38,458 bases of DNA from Pseudomonadota bacterium. GTDB taxonomy: Bacteria > Myxococcota_A > UBA796 > SXON01. This document shows positions 17,186-24,998 of this stretch, piece after piece. Each line of letters opens with the position of its first letter. Position 1 is the first letter of the stretch. The translations under genes were made by a program, and so were the position numbers. The stretch covers positions 1-38,458 of the forward strand of contig JAUXTN010000021.1 in NCBI GenBank assembly GCA_030684355.1. Reading direction: 5' to 3'. The notes beneath the pieces were generated by a model. The model searched no databases. It saw only the letters and a list, made by a program, of their open reading frames with translations, and was not told the origin of the DNA.

Positions 17186-17887
17186 ATGATCTTCCGCCAA
17201 CTCTTCGAGTCCGCCTCGTCGACCTACACCTACCTCCTCGCCGATCCGGTCACGCGCCGCGCGCTCCTCATCGACCCCGTCGTGGAGGAGGTGGAGACGT
17301 ACGCCGCGCTCCTCGCCGACCTCGGCCTGACCCTGGAGTACACCCTGGAGACCCACGTGCACGCCGACCACGTGACGGCGGGCGCCGCGCTCCGGGAGCG
17401 CTTCGGCAGTCGGACCGTCGTTCACCGGGACGGCGGCGCCGCGTGCGCGGACGTGCCGGTCAAGCACGGCGACCACATCCGCGTGGGCGCGATCGAGCTG
17501 GAGGTCCGCGAGACGCCGGGGCACACCAACGGCTGCGTGGCCTACGTGGGCGCCGACCGTGTGTTCACGGGGGACACGCTGCTCATCGGGGGCTGCGGCC
17601 GCACCGACTTCCAGCAGGGCGACGCCGGGCGGCTCTACGACAGCGTTCACAGCGAGCTCCTGAGCCTGCCGCCGGACACGCTCGTGTACCCGGCCCACGA
17701 CTACAAGGGCCGGAGCGTCTCCACGATCAAGGAGGAGACCGCGACGAACGCGCGCCTCGGCGGCGGAACGTCGCGGGAGGCGTTCATGGCGATCATGGCC
17801 AACCTGAAGCTCGCCTACCCGAAGCAGATCGACCGCGCCGTGCCGGCCAACCAACACTGCGGGCGCGAAGTCGTCTCCCAGGGCTGA
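17186..17887 (+). CDS. persulfide dioxygenase (ETHE1-like MBL-fold)
   Basis: 233-residue metallo-beta-lactamase-fold non-haem iron dioxygenase, which converts glutathione persulfide to sulfite. Metal and fold motifs are THVHADHVTAG, ETPGHTNGCVAYV, FTGDTLLIGGCGRTDFQQGD and YPAHDYKGRSVSTIKEE, characteristic of the ETHE1/PDO subgroup rather than glyoxalase II. The ATG at 17186 has AGGAG six bases before it. The gene sits right behind a sigma-54 promoter and heads a run of closely packed plus-strand genes. No separate sulfide:quinone reductase is visible in the window. In other bacteria PDO genes can be driven by sigma-54 with the sulfane-sulfur sensor FisR; no fisR is here. Confidence 0.93.
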   Translation: MIFRQLFESASSTYTYLLADPVTRRALLIDPVVEEVETYAALLADLGLTLEYTLETHVHADHVTAGAALRERFGSRTVVHRDGGAACADVPVKHGDHIRVGAIELEVRETPGHTNGCVAYVGADRVFTGDTLLIGGCGRTDFQQGDAGRLYDSVHSELLSLPPDTLVYPAHDYKGRSVSTIKEETATNARLGGGTSREAFMAIMANLKLAYPKQIDRAVPANQHCGREVVSQG

Positions 17888-17911
17888 ACCGACACCGACT
17901 CCGGAGGCGAC

Positions 17912-18844
17912 ATGACCAACGCGAACACCGGGTGGTGGATGACGACGCTCGCGCTGGCGCTTGGCGCCGGGACCGGCGGGTGGCTCCTGGCCGAGCGGGG
18001 CGAGGCCGACGCCGCAGCTCCCGACGCCGCAGCTCCCGACGCAGCTCCCGACGCCGCTTCCGACGCTGCGTCCACGCCGGCCGCCCCGGCGCGGCCGGCG
18101 GCCTGGCCGCTCACCGTGCCGGATCCCGCAACCATCCCCGAGGGGCCGGTCGGGGACGCCGTCCGGCGGGGCCAGACCCTGCTCACCCGCACCCGCGAGG
18201 AGCTGCCCGACCACGTCGGCAACGGCCTGCACTGCACGAGCTGTCACCTCCAGGGGGGCACCGTCGCCAACGCCGGCCCGTGGATCGGGATCACCGGCGT
18301 CTTCCCCGAGTTCCGGCCGCGCAACGCCAAGGTAAACGTGCTCCAGGACCGCGTGAACGACTGCTTCGAGCGCAGCATGGACGGTACGCCCCTCCCCGCC
18401 GACAGCGACGACATGACCGCGATCGTCGCGTACATGACCTGGCTGTCCCGGGACGTTCCGAGCGGGGTGCCCATCGAAGGGCGCGGCTTCGCGCGGATCA
18501 AGGAGCCCCCTGTTCCCAACGCGGACACGGGCAAGGCGCTGTACGCCCAGAAGTGTGTCGCGTGTCATGGGGTGGCCGGGCAGGGCCTCGCCGGCGCGGA
18601 AGGGGCGTACCTGTTCCCGGCCCTCTGGGGCGATGGCTCCTTCAACATCGGGGCGGGCATGGCGCGCCTGGACACCGCGGCCGCCTTCGTCCGGTGGAAC
18701 ATGCCGCTGGGGCAGGGCGGCACGTTGACGGACCAGGAAGCCTACGATCTCGCGGCCTTCTTCACGACCCAGCCCCGCCCCGACTTCGCGCGCAAGGGGG
18801 AGGACTGGCCGAACGGCGGCAAACCCCGCGACGCGCGGTACTGA
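17912..18844 (+). CDS. tsdA: dihaem cytochrome c, thiosulfate dehydrogenase (TsdA)-like
   Basis: 310 residues with two haem-binding sites, CTSCH (108-112) and CVACH (215-219). Cys151 in NDCFERSMDG lies where TsdA enzymes carry the unusual cysteine ligand of haem 1. DSDDMTAIVAYMTWLSRDVPSG is also TsdA-like, and Met264 (RWNMPLG) is the likely ligand of haem 2. The N-terminus has one hydrophobic helix (WMTTLALALGAGTGGWLLAE) followed by an Ala/Asp/Pro linker coded by a tandem repeat, so the domain is probably held in the periplasm by a membrane anchor. TsdA oxidises two thiosulfates to tetrathionate, or works in reverse. Lies 24 bp after persulfide dioxygenase. Function as a generic electron carrier cannot be excluded. 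Confidence 0.82.
   Translation: MTNANTGWWMTTLALALGAGTGGWLLAERGEADAAAPDAAAPDAAPDAASDAASTPAAPARPAAWPLTVPDPATIPEGPVGDAVRRGQTLLTRTREELPDHVGNGLHCTSCHLQGGTVANAGPWIGITGVFPEFRPRNAKVNVLQDRVNDCFERSMDGTPLPADSDDMTAIVAYMTWLSRDVPSGVPIEGRGFARIKEPPVPNADTGKALYAQKCVACHGVAGQGLAGAEGAYLFPALWGDGSFNIGAGMARLDTAAAFVRWNMPLGQGGTLTDQEAYDLAAFFTTQPRPDFARKGEDWPNGGKPRDARY
18011..18064 (+). repeat. short tandem repeat coding the cytochrome linker
   Basis: GCCGCAGCTCCCGAC occurs twice in tandem (18011-18025, 18026-18040), followed by two shortened or diverged units (18041-18052, 18053-18064). It encodes the DAAAP-type linker of the dihaem cytochrome. Units are multiples of three, so length changes by slippage would keep the frame. 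Confidence 0.8.
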
Positions 18845-18854
18845 CGGAGTCTCC

Positions 18855-20069
18855 ATGCTGTTTTTCATCGCGACGGCGGCGGCCGCGGACTGGCTCCTCC
18901 TCCAGGGGACCGAGACCGGCCCGGACCCGGCGGCCGTGCGGCCGTGGGGGTTCGTGCAAGCGCTCGGCGAGGGCATCGCCTTCGGGCCGCCGGTGGCGGG
19001 GCTCTCGTCGGAGACGCTGGCTCCGTTCGACGGCGAACGTGCCAGCTTCAACCGCGTAGGTTCGGGCGATGCCACGTGGGGGCTCTCCATCCGGCGGGCG
19101 CGCGCGGGGCTGCGGGGTGCCATCCCGAAGACCCAAGGCCGCGTCGCCTGGCTGATGGCGGCGGAATTCGGTGACAACCAACTCACCCGCCTCGACCCCG
19201 TGGTGCTCACCGACGCCTCGGTGACCTTCTCCTACATCCCCGGGGCCCGGATCCGGATCGGCCAATTCAAGCTGCCGCTCGGCGAGGAGGCGCTGGAGAT
19301 GAACCCGCTCGCCGCGGAGTTCGTGAACTACTCCGCGGCGACCAGCCAGCTCCTGCTCGAGAGCCCCAGCGCGGCCGGCGCGTACACCGCGGGGGCGAGC
19401 GGCTTCCGCGACGTCGGTGTCCAGGTGTTCGACAGCTTCAAGGTGGGGCGCGGCTCGCTCTCCTACGCCCTGATGCTCTCCAACGGGCGCATGGGCGCCC
19501 TCGACGTGGATGACACCAAGGACGTGAGCGGGCGGGTCTCCTGGGCGCCCGTGGTGTGGGGCAACGCCGACGCGCCGCACCGCGACGAGGTCGCCCTGTT
19601 CGCGTTCTGGCAGCAGGGCGAGCGCATGATCGACGGGGAGGCGGTCGCCCGTGTCCGTCGCGGCGGCGGTGTGCAGGTCGAGAAGGCGGGCTGGCACGCG
19701 CGCGTCGAGGTGATCCAGGCCTCGGGGGCCATCGAGGCCGGCACGAGCCCGCCGTTCCCCGGTCAGCCGGTGGTCGTCGTGGCAGAGGGGGACGCCCTCG
19801 GCGGCTATGCCTACGTCCACTACGAGCGCGGCCTCGTGGGCGGGGGCGTGCGCTACGACGAGCTCTGGCGGATGTACGACACCCCGGCGGAGCTGCGCGT
19901 GTTCCGCACGGTCACGGCGGACGTGCAGGTCGAGATCACCCCCCGCGCACGCATCCTGTTGGACTACGAGCTACGCTGGATGCTTGCCCCCGACGGCTCC
20001 GCCGACGCCCAGACCATCGCCGCGACCATGGGTGACCGCGTGTCCCTCCAGGCCGGGGTGACCTTCTGA
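18855..20069 (+). CDS. OprO/OprP-like outer-membrane porin
   Basis: 404 residues with a short signal peptide (MLFFIATAAAA), then beta-barrel sequence with alternating pattern and a terminal aromatic (SLQAGVTF), as in outer-membrane barrels. The body resembles phosphate-selective porins O and P: WGLSIRRARAGLRGAIPKTQG, IRIGQFKLPLGEE, FRDVGVQVF, LMLSNGRMG. It starts 10 bp after the cytochrome gene and its stop overlaps the next start (TGATG). In a sulfur operon it may let an anion such as thiosulfate or sulfate pass; that specificity is inference. Confidence 0.82.
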   Translation: MLFFIATAAAADWLLLQGTETGPDPAAVRPWGFVQALGEGIAFGPPVAGLSSETLAPFDGERASFNRVGSGDATWGLSIRRARAGLRGAIPKTQGRVAWLMAAEFGDNQLTRLDPVVLTDASVTFSYIPGARIRIGQFKLPLGEEALEMNPLAAEFVNYSAATSQLLLESPSAAGAYTAGASGFRDVGVQVFDSFKVGRGSLSYALMLSNGRMGALDVDDTKDVSGRVSWAPVVWGNADAPHRDEVALFAFWQQGERMIDGEAVARVRRGGGVQVEKAGWHARVEVIQASGAIEAGTSPPFPGQPVVVVAEGDALGGYAYVHYERGLVGGGVRYDELWRMYDTPAELRVFRTVTADVQVEITPRARILLDYELRWMLAPDGSADAQTIAATMGDRVSLQAGVTF

Positions 20070-20845
20070 TGTGGACCTACCCGCTCGCGCTCGCCGCGAT
20101 CTCCGCGGCCGTCGCCCTGCTCGAGCGGCTGGTCCCCGCGCGCCCGTCGCAACCCGCGCTCCGGCAGGGCCTCTGGAGCGACGTCGCCTACCTCGTCTTC
20201 AACGGGCACTTCCTCGGCGTCGGGCTCGCCCTGCTCGCGGCGTGGACCCTCGATCCGCTCCTCGGCGCGCGCTTCGACCTCCACCTCGCTTCCGGCTGGC
20301 CACTGTGGCTGCAGGCCGTGGTCGCCACGGTGCTCCTCGACTTCGCCCAGTGGACCATCCACAACCTCCTGCACCGGGTGCCGTGGCTGTGGGAGTTCCA
20401 CAAGGTCCACCACTCCGTGCGCGACGGCGAGATGGATTGGATCGTGTCGTTCCGCTTCCACTGGGTCGAGGTCGTCGTCTACAAGACGTTGCAGTACCTG
20501 CCGCTCGCCCTCATGGGTTTCGCGGGCGAGGCCCTGATGTTCCACGCCGTGTTCGGCACGTTGGTCGGCCACCTCAACCACGCCAACCTCGATTGGGGCC
20601 ACGGGTGGTGGCGGTACGTGCTGAACAGCCCGCGCATGCACCTCTGGCATCACGACGCCGACGCCGTCCACGCTCGCAACTTCGGCATCATCTTCTCGGC
20701 CTGGGATTGGCTGTTCGGGACCGCGCACCTGCCCGACCATCCCCCCCGCCGCATCGGCTTCGTCGGCCAGGAGGCGATGCCCTCGGACTTCTTCCGGCGC
20801 TCCCTCTGGCCCCTCCTTCGCATTTCCCCTGGAGATCCACGATGA
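20069..20845 (+). CDS. sterol desaturase/fatty acid hydroxylase family membrane protein
   Basis: 258 residues with several hydrophobic helices and the histidine clusters of the fatty-acid hydroxylase superfamily: HNLLH (98-102), HKVHH (111-115), HLNH (168-171) and HLWHH (191-195), followed by NFG. These bind a di-iron centre that hydroxylates or desaturates lipids or sterols. Start and stop both overlap neighbours (TGATG with the porin, ATGA with the rhodanese), so it is firmly inside the operon. A lipid hydroxylase in a persulfide-oxidation operon is unexpected; the substrate is not predictable. Confidence 0.88.
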   Translation: MWTYPLALAAISAAVALLERLVPARPSQPALRQGLWSDVAYLVFNGHFLGVGLALLAAWTLDPLLGARFDLHLASGWPLWLQAVVATVLLDFAQWTIHNLLHRVPWLWEFHKVHHSVRDGEMDWIVSFRFHWVEVVVYKTLQYLPLALMGFAGEALMFHAVFGTLVGHLNHANLDWGHGWWRYVLNSPRMHLWHHDADAVHARNFGIIFSAWDWLFGTAHLPDHPPRRIGFVGQEAMPSDFFRRSLWPLLRISPGDPR

Positions 20846-21300
20846 TCCGCTCCCTGTTCCTCTCGATCTGCGCCCTCTTCGGTGGCTGTGCCGACGCCGC
20901 CCCCCCGGCCGCGAGCGGCGCCCCCGCCCCCGCCTCCGCGAACGGCGCCTCCGCCTCCGCCCCGGCCCCCGCGTCCGCCCCCGCGGCGGTCCGCCAGGTC
21001 GACGTGGCCACGCTCAAGGCCGACCTCGACCGCGGCGCAGTGCCGCTCCTCGTCGACGTGCGCACCCCGGGCGAGTTCACCTCGGGGCACGTCCCCGGCG
21101 CGAAGAACATCCCGCTCGACGTGCTCGAGGCGCGCATCGGCGAGCTCGGCACCGCGGAGAGCGAGGTCTACGTGATCTGCCAGTCGGGCGCGCGCTCGTC
21201 GCGGGCCAGCGCGACGCTGCAGGCGAAGGGGCTCCGCCCGGTCAACGTCACCGGCGGCACCGGGGGTTGGAAGGCGTCCGGGTACCCGGTGGAGAACTAG
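20842..21300 (+). CDS. lipoprotein rhodanese (sulfurtransferase)
   Basis: 152 residues. ATG 20842 overlaps the hydroxylase stop as ATGA and has GGAG at 20831-20834. The N-terminus is a lipoprotein signal (MIRSLFLSICALFGGC, Cys16) followed by an Ala/Pro/Ser linker. The single rhodanese domain has DVRTPGEF, GHVPGAKNIPL and the active-site loop CQSGARS with catalytic Cys, then GGTGGWKASGYPV. Rhodaneses move sulfane sulfur between thiosulfate, persulfides and acceptors. Placement outside the inner membrane fits work on exported or imported sulfur together with the dihaem cytochrome. Confidence 0.93.
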   Translation: MIRSLFLSICALFGGCADAAPPAASGAPAPASANGASASAPAPASAPAAVRQVDVATLKADLDRGAVPLLVDVRTPGEFTSGHVPGAKNIPLDVLEARIGELGTAESEVYVICQSGARSSRASATLQAKGLRPVNVTGGTGGWKASGYPVEN

Positions 21301-21322
21301 CCGGCGCCGGGTGAGTGCGGCT

Positions 21323-21348
21323 CCGCCCGGCTTCGCGAAGCCCGGCGG
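21323..21348 (+). terminator. hairpin between rhodanese and FAD oxidoreductase genes
   Basis: CCGCC-C-GGCTTCG pairs with CGAAGCC-C-GGCGG: 7 bp, one C/C mismatch, 5 bp, with the centre symmetric and little loop. It lies 22 nt after the rhodanese stop and about 90 nt before the next start, so it could end or attenuate the upstream operon. No T-tract. A smaller symmetric CGGCGT-CA-CGCCG-type element follows at about 21366-21377. Confidence 0.4.
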
Positions 21349-21436
21349 GCGATCCCTGTGCTCCCCGGCGTCACGCCGGATACGCCGCCTCCGAGGGCCG
21401 TCGGCACCCCCGCTTCCCGACGCCCCCGGGACGCCC

Positions 21437-22738
21437 GTGCACCACGTGATCGTCGGCAACAGCATCGCGGGCATCGAAGCGGCGATCGCGATCCGCAACC
21501 GGGACGACACGGCGCGGATCACCCTGATCTCCGCCGAGCACGACCACTTCTTCTCGCGCACCGCGCTGATGTACGTGTTCTGCGGCCAGCTCTCGGTGCG
21601 GGACACCGAGCCGTACGACCGCGAGCTCTACGAGCGGATGCGCTTCACCCGCATCCGGGATCGTGTCACGCGCGTGCGCCCGGCCGACCACGCGCTCGAC
21701 CTCGCGGGCGGCGCGACCGTCCCCTACGACCGCCTCCTCCTCGCCGTCGGCTCCTACGCCCGCCGGCTCTCGTGGCCGAACGCCTACGAGGGCCCGGGGG
21801 TGCACCACTTCGTCACCCTCCAGGACCTCGCGGGGCTCGACGCCGCCGCGAAGCCGGGCATGCACGCGGCGGTCATCGGCGGCGGGCTCATCGGGGTGGA
21901 GACCGCCGAGATCCTGCATCTCCGCGGCCTGAAGGTGCACTTCCTCGTCCGCGAGCCCTGGTACTTCCCGGTGGCGTTGGACGAGGCCGAGTCCGACGTG
22001 GTGGCCGCGCACATCCGGCACCACGGGCTCGACGTGCGCACGGGCACCCCGGCGGACGCCATGGAGCGCCGCGACGGCAGGCTCGTGTTGAAGCTCCCCG
22101 GCGAGGAGCTCCCGGTCGACCTCGTGGTCGGCGCCATCGGGGTCGCCCCCAACACTGCGTTCCTGGCGGGCAGCGGCATCGCGCTCGCGCCCGACGGCGC
22201 CATCGAGACGACGGACAGCCTCCAGAGCACCACCGTCCCGGACATCTGGGCCGCGGGCGACTGTGCGAATGTCACGTGGGTCGATGGGTCGCGCCGGCCC
22301 GAGCAGCTCTGGTACACCGCCCGGGATCAGGGGCGGGTCGCCGCGCGGGCGATGCTCGGCGACGAGGTCTGCTACCGCCGGGGCACCTGGTACAACTCCG
22401 CGAAGTTTTTCGACATCGAGTACACCACCGCCGGGTTCGTGCCCTTTCCGGGCAAGCCCGAGAAGGGGGTGGCGTTCCAAGCGAGCGACTACCGGAGCTG
22501 GTACCAACAGGTGCCCGGCACCGCTGTCACCCAGCGCATCGTCTGCAAGGGCGAACGCGTGGTCGGCTTCAACTGCCTGGGCAGCCGGTGGGACCATCAG
22601 GTGTTCATGCGTTGGATCCAGGAGCGTCGCTCGCTCGTATGGGTCCTGGCGCACATGAACGAGGCGCGCTTCGACGAGGAGTTCACGCCCCCGTTCCGGG
22701 TCCTCCCCACCGCCACGTCGACCCCCTCGGGAGCCTGA
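21437..22738 (+). CDS. FAD-dependent pyridine nucleotide-disulfide-type oxidoreductase
   Basis: 433 residues from GTG 21437; an in-frame GTG at 21311 exists but the extra 42 residues are unlike the family. The N-terminal FAD motif reads VHHVIVGNSIAGIEAA, the NAD(P)-binding motif is AVIGGGLIGVETAE, and the late FAD motif is IWAAGDCAN. FFSRTALMYVFCGQLS resembles the N-terminal half of CoA-disulfide reductases and nitrite reductase-type oxidoreductases, with a cysteine in place of the classical redox Cys region. The next gene, a membrane iron-sulfur protein, starts directly after the stop (0 bp gap), so the pair probably forms an electron-transfer unit between pyridine nucleotides and the quinone/ferredoxin pool. 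Not a typical sulfide:quinone reductase. Confidence 0.85.
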   Translation: MHHVIVGNSIAGIEAAIAIRNRDDTARITLISAEHDHFFSRTALMYVFCGQLSVRDTEPYDRELYERMRFTRIRDRVTRVRPADHALDLAGGATVPYDRLLLAVGSYARRLSWPNAYEGPGVHHFVTLQDLAGLDAAAKPGMHAAVIGGGLIGVETAEILHLRGLKVHFLVREPWYFPVALDEAESDVVAAHIRHHGLDVRTGTPADAMERRDGRLVLKLPGEELPVDLVVGAIGVAPNTAFLAGSGIALAPDGAIETTDSLQSTTVPDIWAAGDCANVTWVDGSRRPEQLWYTARDQGRVAARAMLGDEVCYRRGTWYNSAKFFDIEYTTAGFVPFPGKPEKGVAFQASDYRSWYQQVPGTAVTQRIVCKGERVVGFNCLGSRWDHQVFMRWIQERRSLVWVLAHMNEARFDEEFTPPFRVLPTATSTPSGA

Positions 22739-24091
22739 ATGCAAGCTGGACTGCTCTCGACCTACCGGGAACCCGTCAAGAACCGGAACGCGTTCGCGTG
22801 GGGTGTGTCCATCGCGCTGTTCGCGTTCTACTTCCTGCTCTATCTGCCGGATTACGGCTACTTCCCCGACTACCTGAACCTGTTCCTCCGGGACACCCTC
22901 GGCTTCCAGAAGTTCAACAAGTGGAACTTCTACGGGCTCCTCTACAGCGCCGGCATGCTCGTCGGCGGTTGGTTCATGCTCCAGAAGCACGGGAACAGCC
23001 GCTACCACCGCCTGCGCACCTACACGCTCGTAAGTGTGCAGATCCTCTTCGGGTTCTCGCTGCCGTTCGTCCTGAAGCTGCTCAACCAGCCCGAGCTGTA
23101 CCTCTCGTACCTGTGGCCGCTCTCCTACGACAAGCTCTTCCCGGACACGCTCGCGCAGCTCCCGGTGTACGTCGCCCTCTATTTTGTCGTCACCTCGCTC
23201 GTCGTGTTTCCGTTGTTGGCGTTCTACAAGGGCAAGCGCTTCTACTGCTCGTGGATCTGCGGCTGCGGCGGGCTCGCCGAGACCTTCGGCGATCCCTGGC
23301 GCCACCTGTCGAGCAAGTCGGACCGGTCGTGGAAGATCGAGCAGGTCACGATCTACAGCGTGCTCGCGCTCGTGCTGCTCACGACGGGGCTGATGATCGC
23401 GGACGCGTCGAGCAAGGCCGCCCTCGTGGGGAGGGCCGGCACGGAGGAGGGGGCGCGGGTCGAGCTCGGCCTGTCCCTCGCGGCGCACGCCGAGGCGATC
23501 CGGGGCGCCTCCGCGGACACCCTGGGGGCGTCGGTGGCGGCGATCGAGGCGGAGGTCGCGGCGGCCAACCCCCCGGAGTGGCTCGCCGAGAAGCTCGACG
23601 GCGTGCGCGCCGAGGCGGCCGCGGGGGACGTGCCGGGCACGGCCGACGAGCTGAAGAACATGGCCTACGCGGCGATGCCCGTGACCCCCATCTCCGGCCT
23701 CGCCCACTCAATGAGGGGCTTCTACGCCTTCTTCATCGGCGCGCTCTTCTCCGGCGCCGCGGGGGTCGGCCTCTACCCGCTGATGGGTACCCGCGTGTGG
23801 TGCCGGTTCGGCTGCCCGATGGCGGCGATGCTCGGCTTCTTCCAGAAGTTCGGCCGCTTCCGCATCACCGTCAAGAAGGACATGTGCATCAGCTGCGGCA
23901 ACTGCAGCACCTACTGCGAGATGGGCATCGACGTGCGCCAGTACGCGATGGGGAACCTCGACATCAAGCGCGCGAGCTGCGTCGGCTGCGGCATGTGCGC
24001 GCACGTCTGCCCCCGCGGCGTGTTGAAGCTCGAGACCCGCCCGGACACCGGGCCCGGCGGCGCGGTGCAGGTCTGGACGCTCGACCTGTAG
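22739..24091 (+). CDS. membrane 4Fe-4S ferredoxin protein (NapH/RdxA-like) with loop insert
   Basis: 450 residues with about five to six membrane helices. Cysteine motifs are FYCSWICGCGG (169-178) and CRFGCPM (355-361), both usual for NapH/NosR/RdxA-type membrane proteins, and two 4Fe-4S motifs at the C-terminus: CISCGNCSTYC (383-393) and CVGCGMCAHVC (414-424). Between a helix ending near 222 and the next helix near 325 lies an Ala/Glu-rich hydrophilic stretch of about 90 residues that is not usual in the family and looks helical or coiled. It likely passes electrons from the preceding FAD enzyme to or from the membrane. ATG follows the upstream stop directly. Confidence 0.88.
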   Translation: MQAGLLSTYREPVKNRNAFAWGVSIALFAFYFLLYLPDYGYFPDYLNLFLRDTLGFQKFNKWNFYGLLYSAGMLVGGWFMLQKHGNSRYHRLRTYTLVSVQILFGFSLPFVLKLLNQPELYLSYLWPLSYDKLFPDTLAQLPVYVALYFVVTSLVVFPLLAFYKGKRFYCSWICGCGGLAETFGDPWRHLSSKSDRSWKIEQVTIYSVLALVLLTTGLMIADASSKAALVGRAGTEEGARVELGLSLAAHAEAIRGASADTLGASVAAIEAEVAAANPPEWLAEKLDGVRAEAAAGDVPGTADELKNMAYAAMPVTPISGLAHSMRGFYAFFIGALFSGAAGVGLYPLMGTRVWCRFGCPMAAMLGFFQKFGRFRITVKKDMCISCGNCSTYCEMGIDVRQYAMGNLDIKRASCVGCGMCAHVCPRGVLKLETRPDTGPGGAVQVWTLDL

Positions 24092-24172
24092 CGGCCCCTG
24101 CCAGGTTCAGCGTCGGTTGCGCCGTTCGCCGAAGATCCCCGCGTCCCCGTCGTCCCAGCCCCCGGAGTCCCC

Positions 24173-24901
24173 ATGCTGCTCTCCCTCGTCGGCCTCGCGC
24201 TCGCCCTCGACCCCACGCACGCGCGGCTCCAGGGCGTGCTCGACGCCCACCTCTCCGGGGGCCGCGTGGACTACGCCGCCATCAAGGCCGCCCCCGCGGG
24301 CCTCGACGCGTACCTCGCGGAGGTCGCCGCCGCGCCGGTCGCCTCGCTGTCCGCCGCCGACCGGAAGGCGCTCTACATCAACGCCTACAACGCCTACACC
24401 CTCGACCTCGTGGCGGACCACTTTCCGCTCAAGTCGATCATGGACCTCGACGGCGGCAAGGTGTGGGACACCCGCCGGTTCGACGTCGGCGGGCAGATGC
24501 TGACGCTCAACGAGATCGAGGGGAAGCACCTCCGGAGCCTCGGCGATCCGCGCATCCACGCGGCGGTGAACTGTGCGTCGCTCGGGTGCCCCCCGCTCGC
24601 GCCCAAGGTGTACACGGGCGCCGGGTTGGATGCCCAGCTCGACGGCGCGGCGAGGCGGTGGGCCGCGACCGCCACGTTCTCCGGCACGACCCTGACCGTC
24701 AACAAGATCTTCGATTGGTACGGCGACGACTTCACCGCGAAGTTCGGTTCCGCCGCCCACGACATCCCCGGGCTCGCCGGCAAGCAGGAGGCCGCCGCCA
24801 ACTTCGTCGCGGCGTACGCGCCCGACCGGGCCGAGGCGCTGAAGAAGGGCGGCTACACCGTCACGTTCGGGGACTACAGTTGGGCGGTCAACGCCCGGTA
24901 G
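24173..24901 (+). CDS. DUF547 domain protein, secreted
   Basis: 242 residues with a short signal peptide (MLLSLVGLALAL). DUF547 signatures are YINAYNAYTLDLV, NEIEGKHLRSLGDPRIHAAVNCASLGCPPL, KIFDWYGDDF and a terminal YSWAVNAR. A GGAG precedes the ATG at 24173. The biochemical role of DUF547 is unclear; NCASLGCP with two cysteines is its most conserved part. Probably periplasmic. It lies 81 bp after the Fe-S protein gene and may be in the same transcript; a strong hairpin follows its stop. Confidence 0.88.
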   Translation: MLLSLVGLALALDPTHARLQGVLDAHLSGGRVDYAAIKAAPAGLDAYLAEVAAAPVASLSAADRKALYINAYNAYTLDLVADHFPLKSIMDLDGGKVWDTRRFDVGGQMLTLNEIEGKHLRSLGDPRIHAAVNCASLGCPPLAPKVYTGAGLDAQLDGAARRWAATATFSGTTLTVNKIFDWYGDDFTAKFGSAAHDIPGLAGKQEAAANFVAAYAPDRAEALKKGGYTVTFGDYSWAVNAR

Positions 24902-24919
24902 CGGAGTCGCGGGGATGTC

Positions 24920-24967
24920 CGGGGCGTTGGCTTCATGGGGCAGGGGCTCCGCCCCCGCAACGCCCCG
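24920..24967. terminator. nested bidirectional terminator
   Basis: CGGGGCGTTG (24920-24929) is the exact reverse complement of CAACGCCCCG (24958-24967). Inside lies a second stem GGGGC-TCC-GCCCC (24943-24955). It separates the convergent DUF547 gene and arsenite methyltransferase gene. No U-tract on either side. Confidence 0.6.
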
Positions 24968-24998
24968 AAGGCACCCAGCCGCAGGCCCCCCGGCTGCT

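Noticed and set aside
18011..18064. Tandem repeat considered as a CRISPR-like array
   Set aside because: Units are 12-15 bp, contiguous, in frame and code a linker; there are no spacers.
16964..19210. Long antisense frame over the persulfide dioxygenase and cytochrome genes
   Set aside because: Low-complexity composition; the opposite strand has strong family matches.
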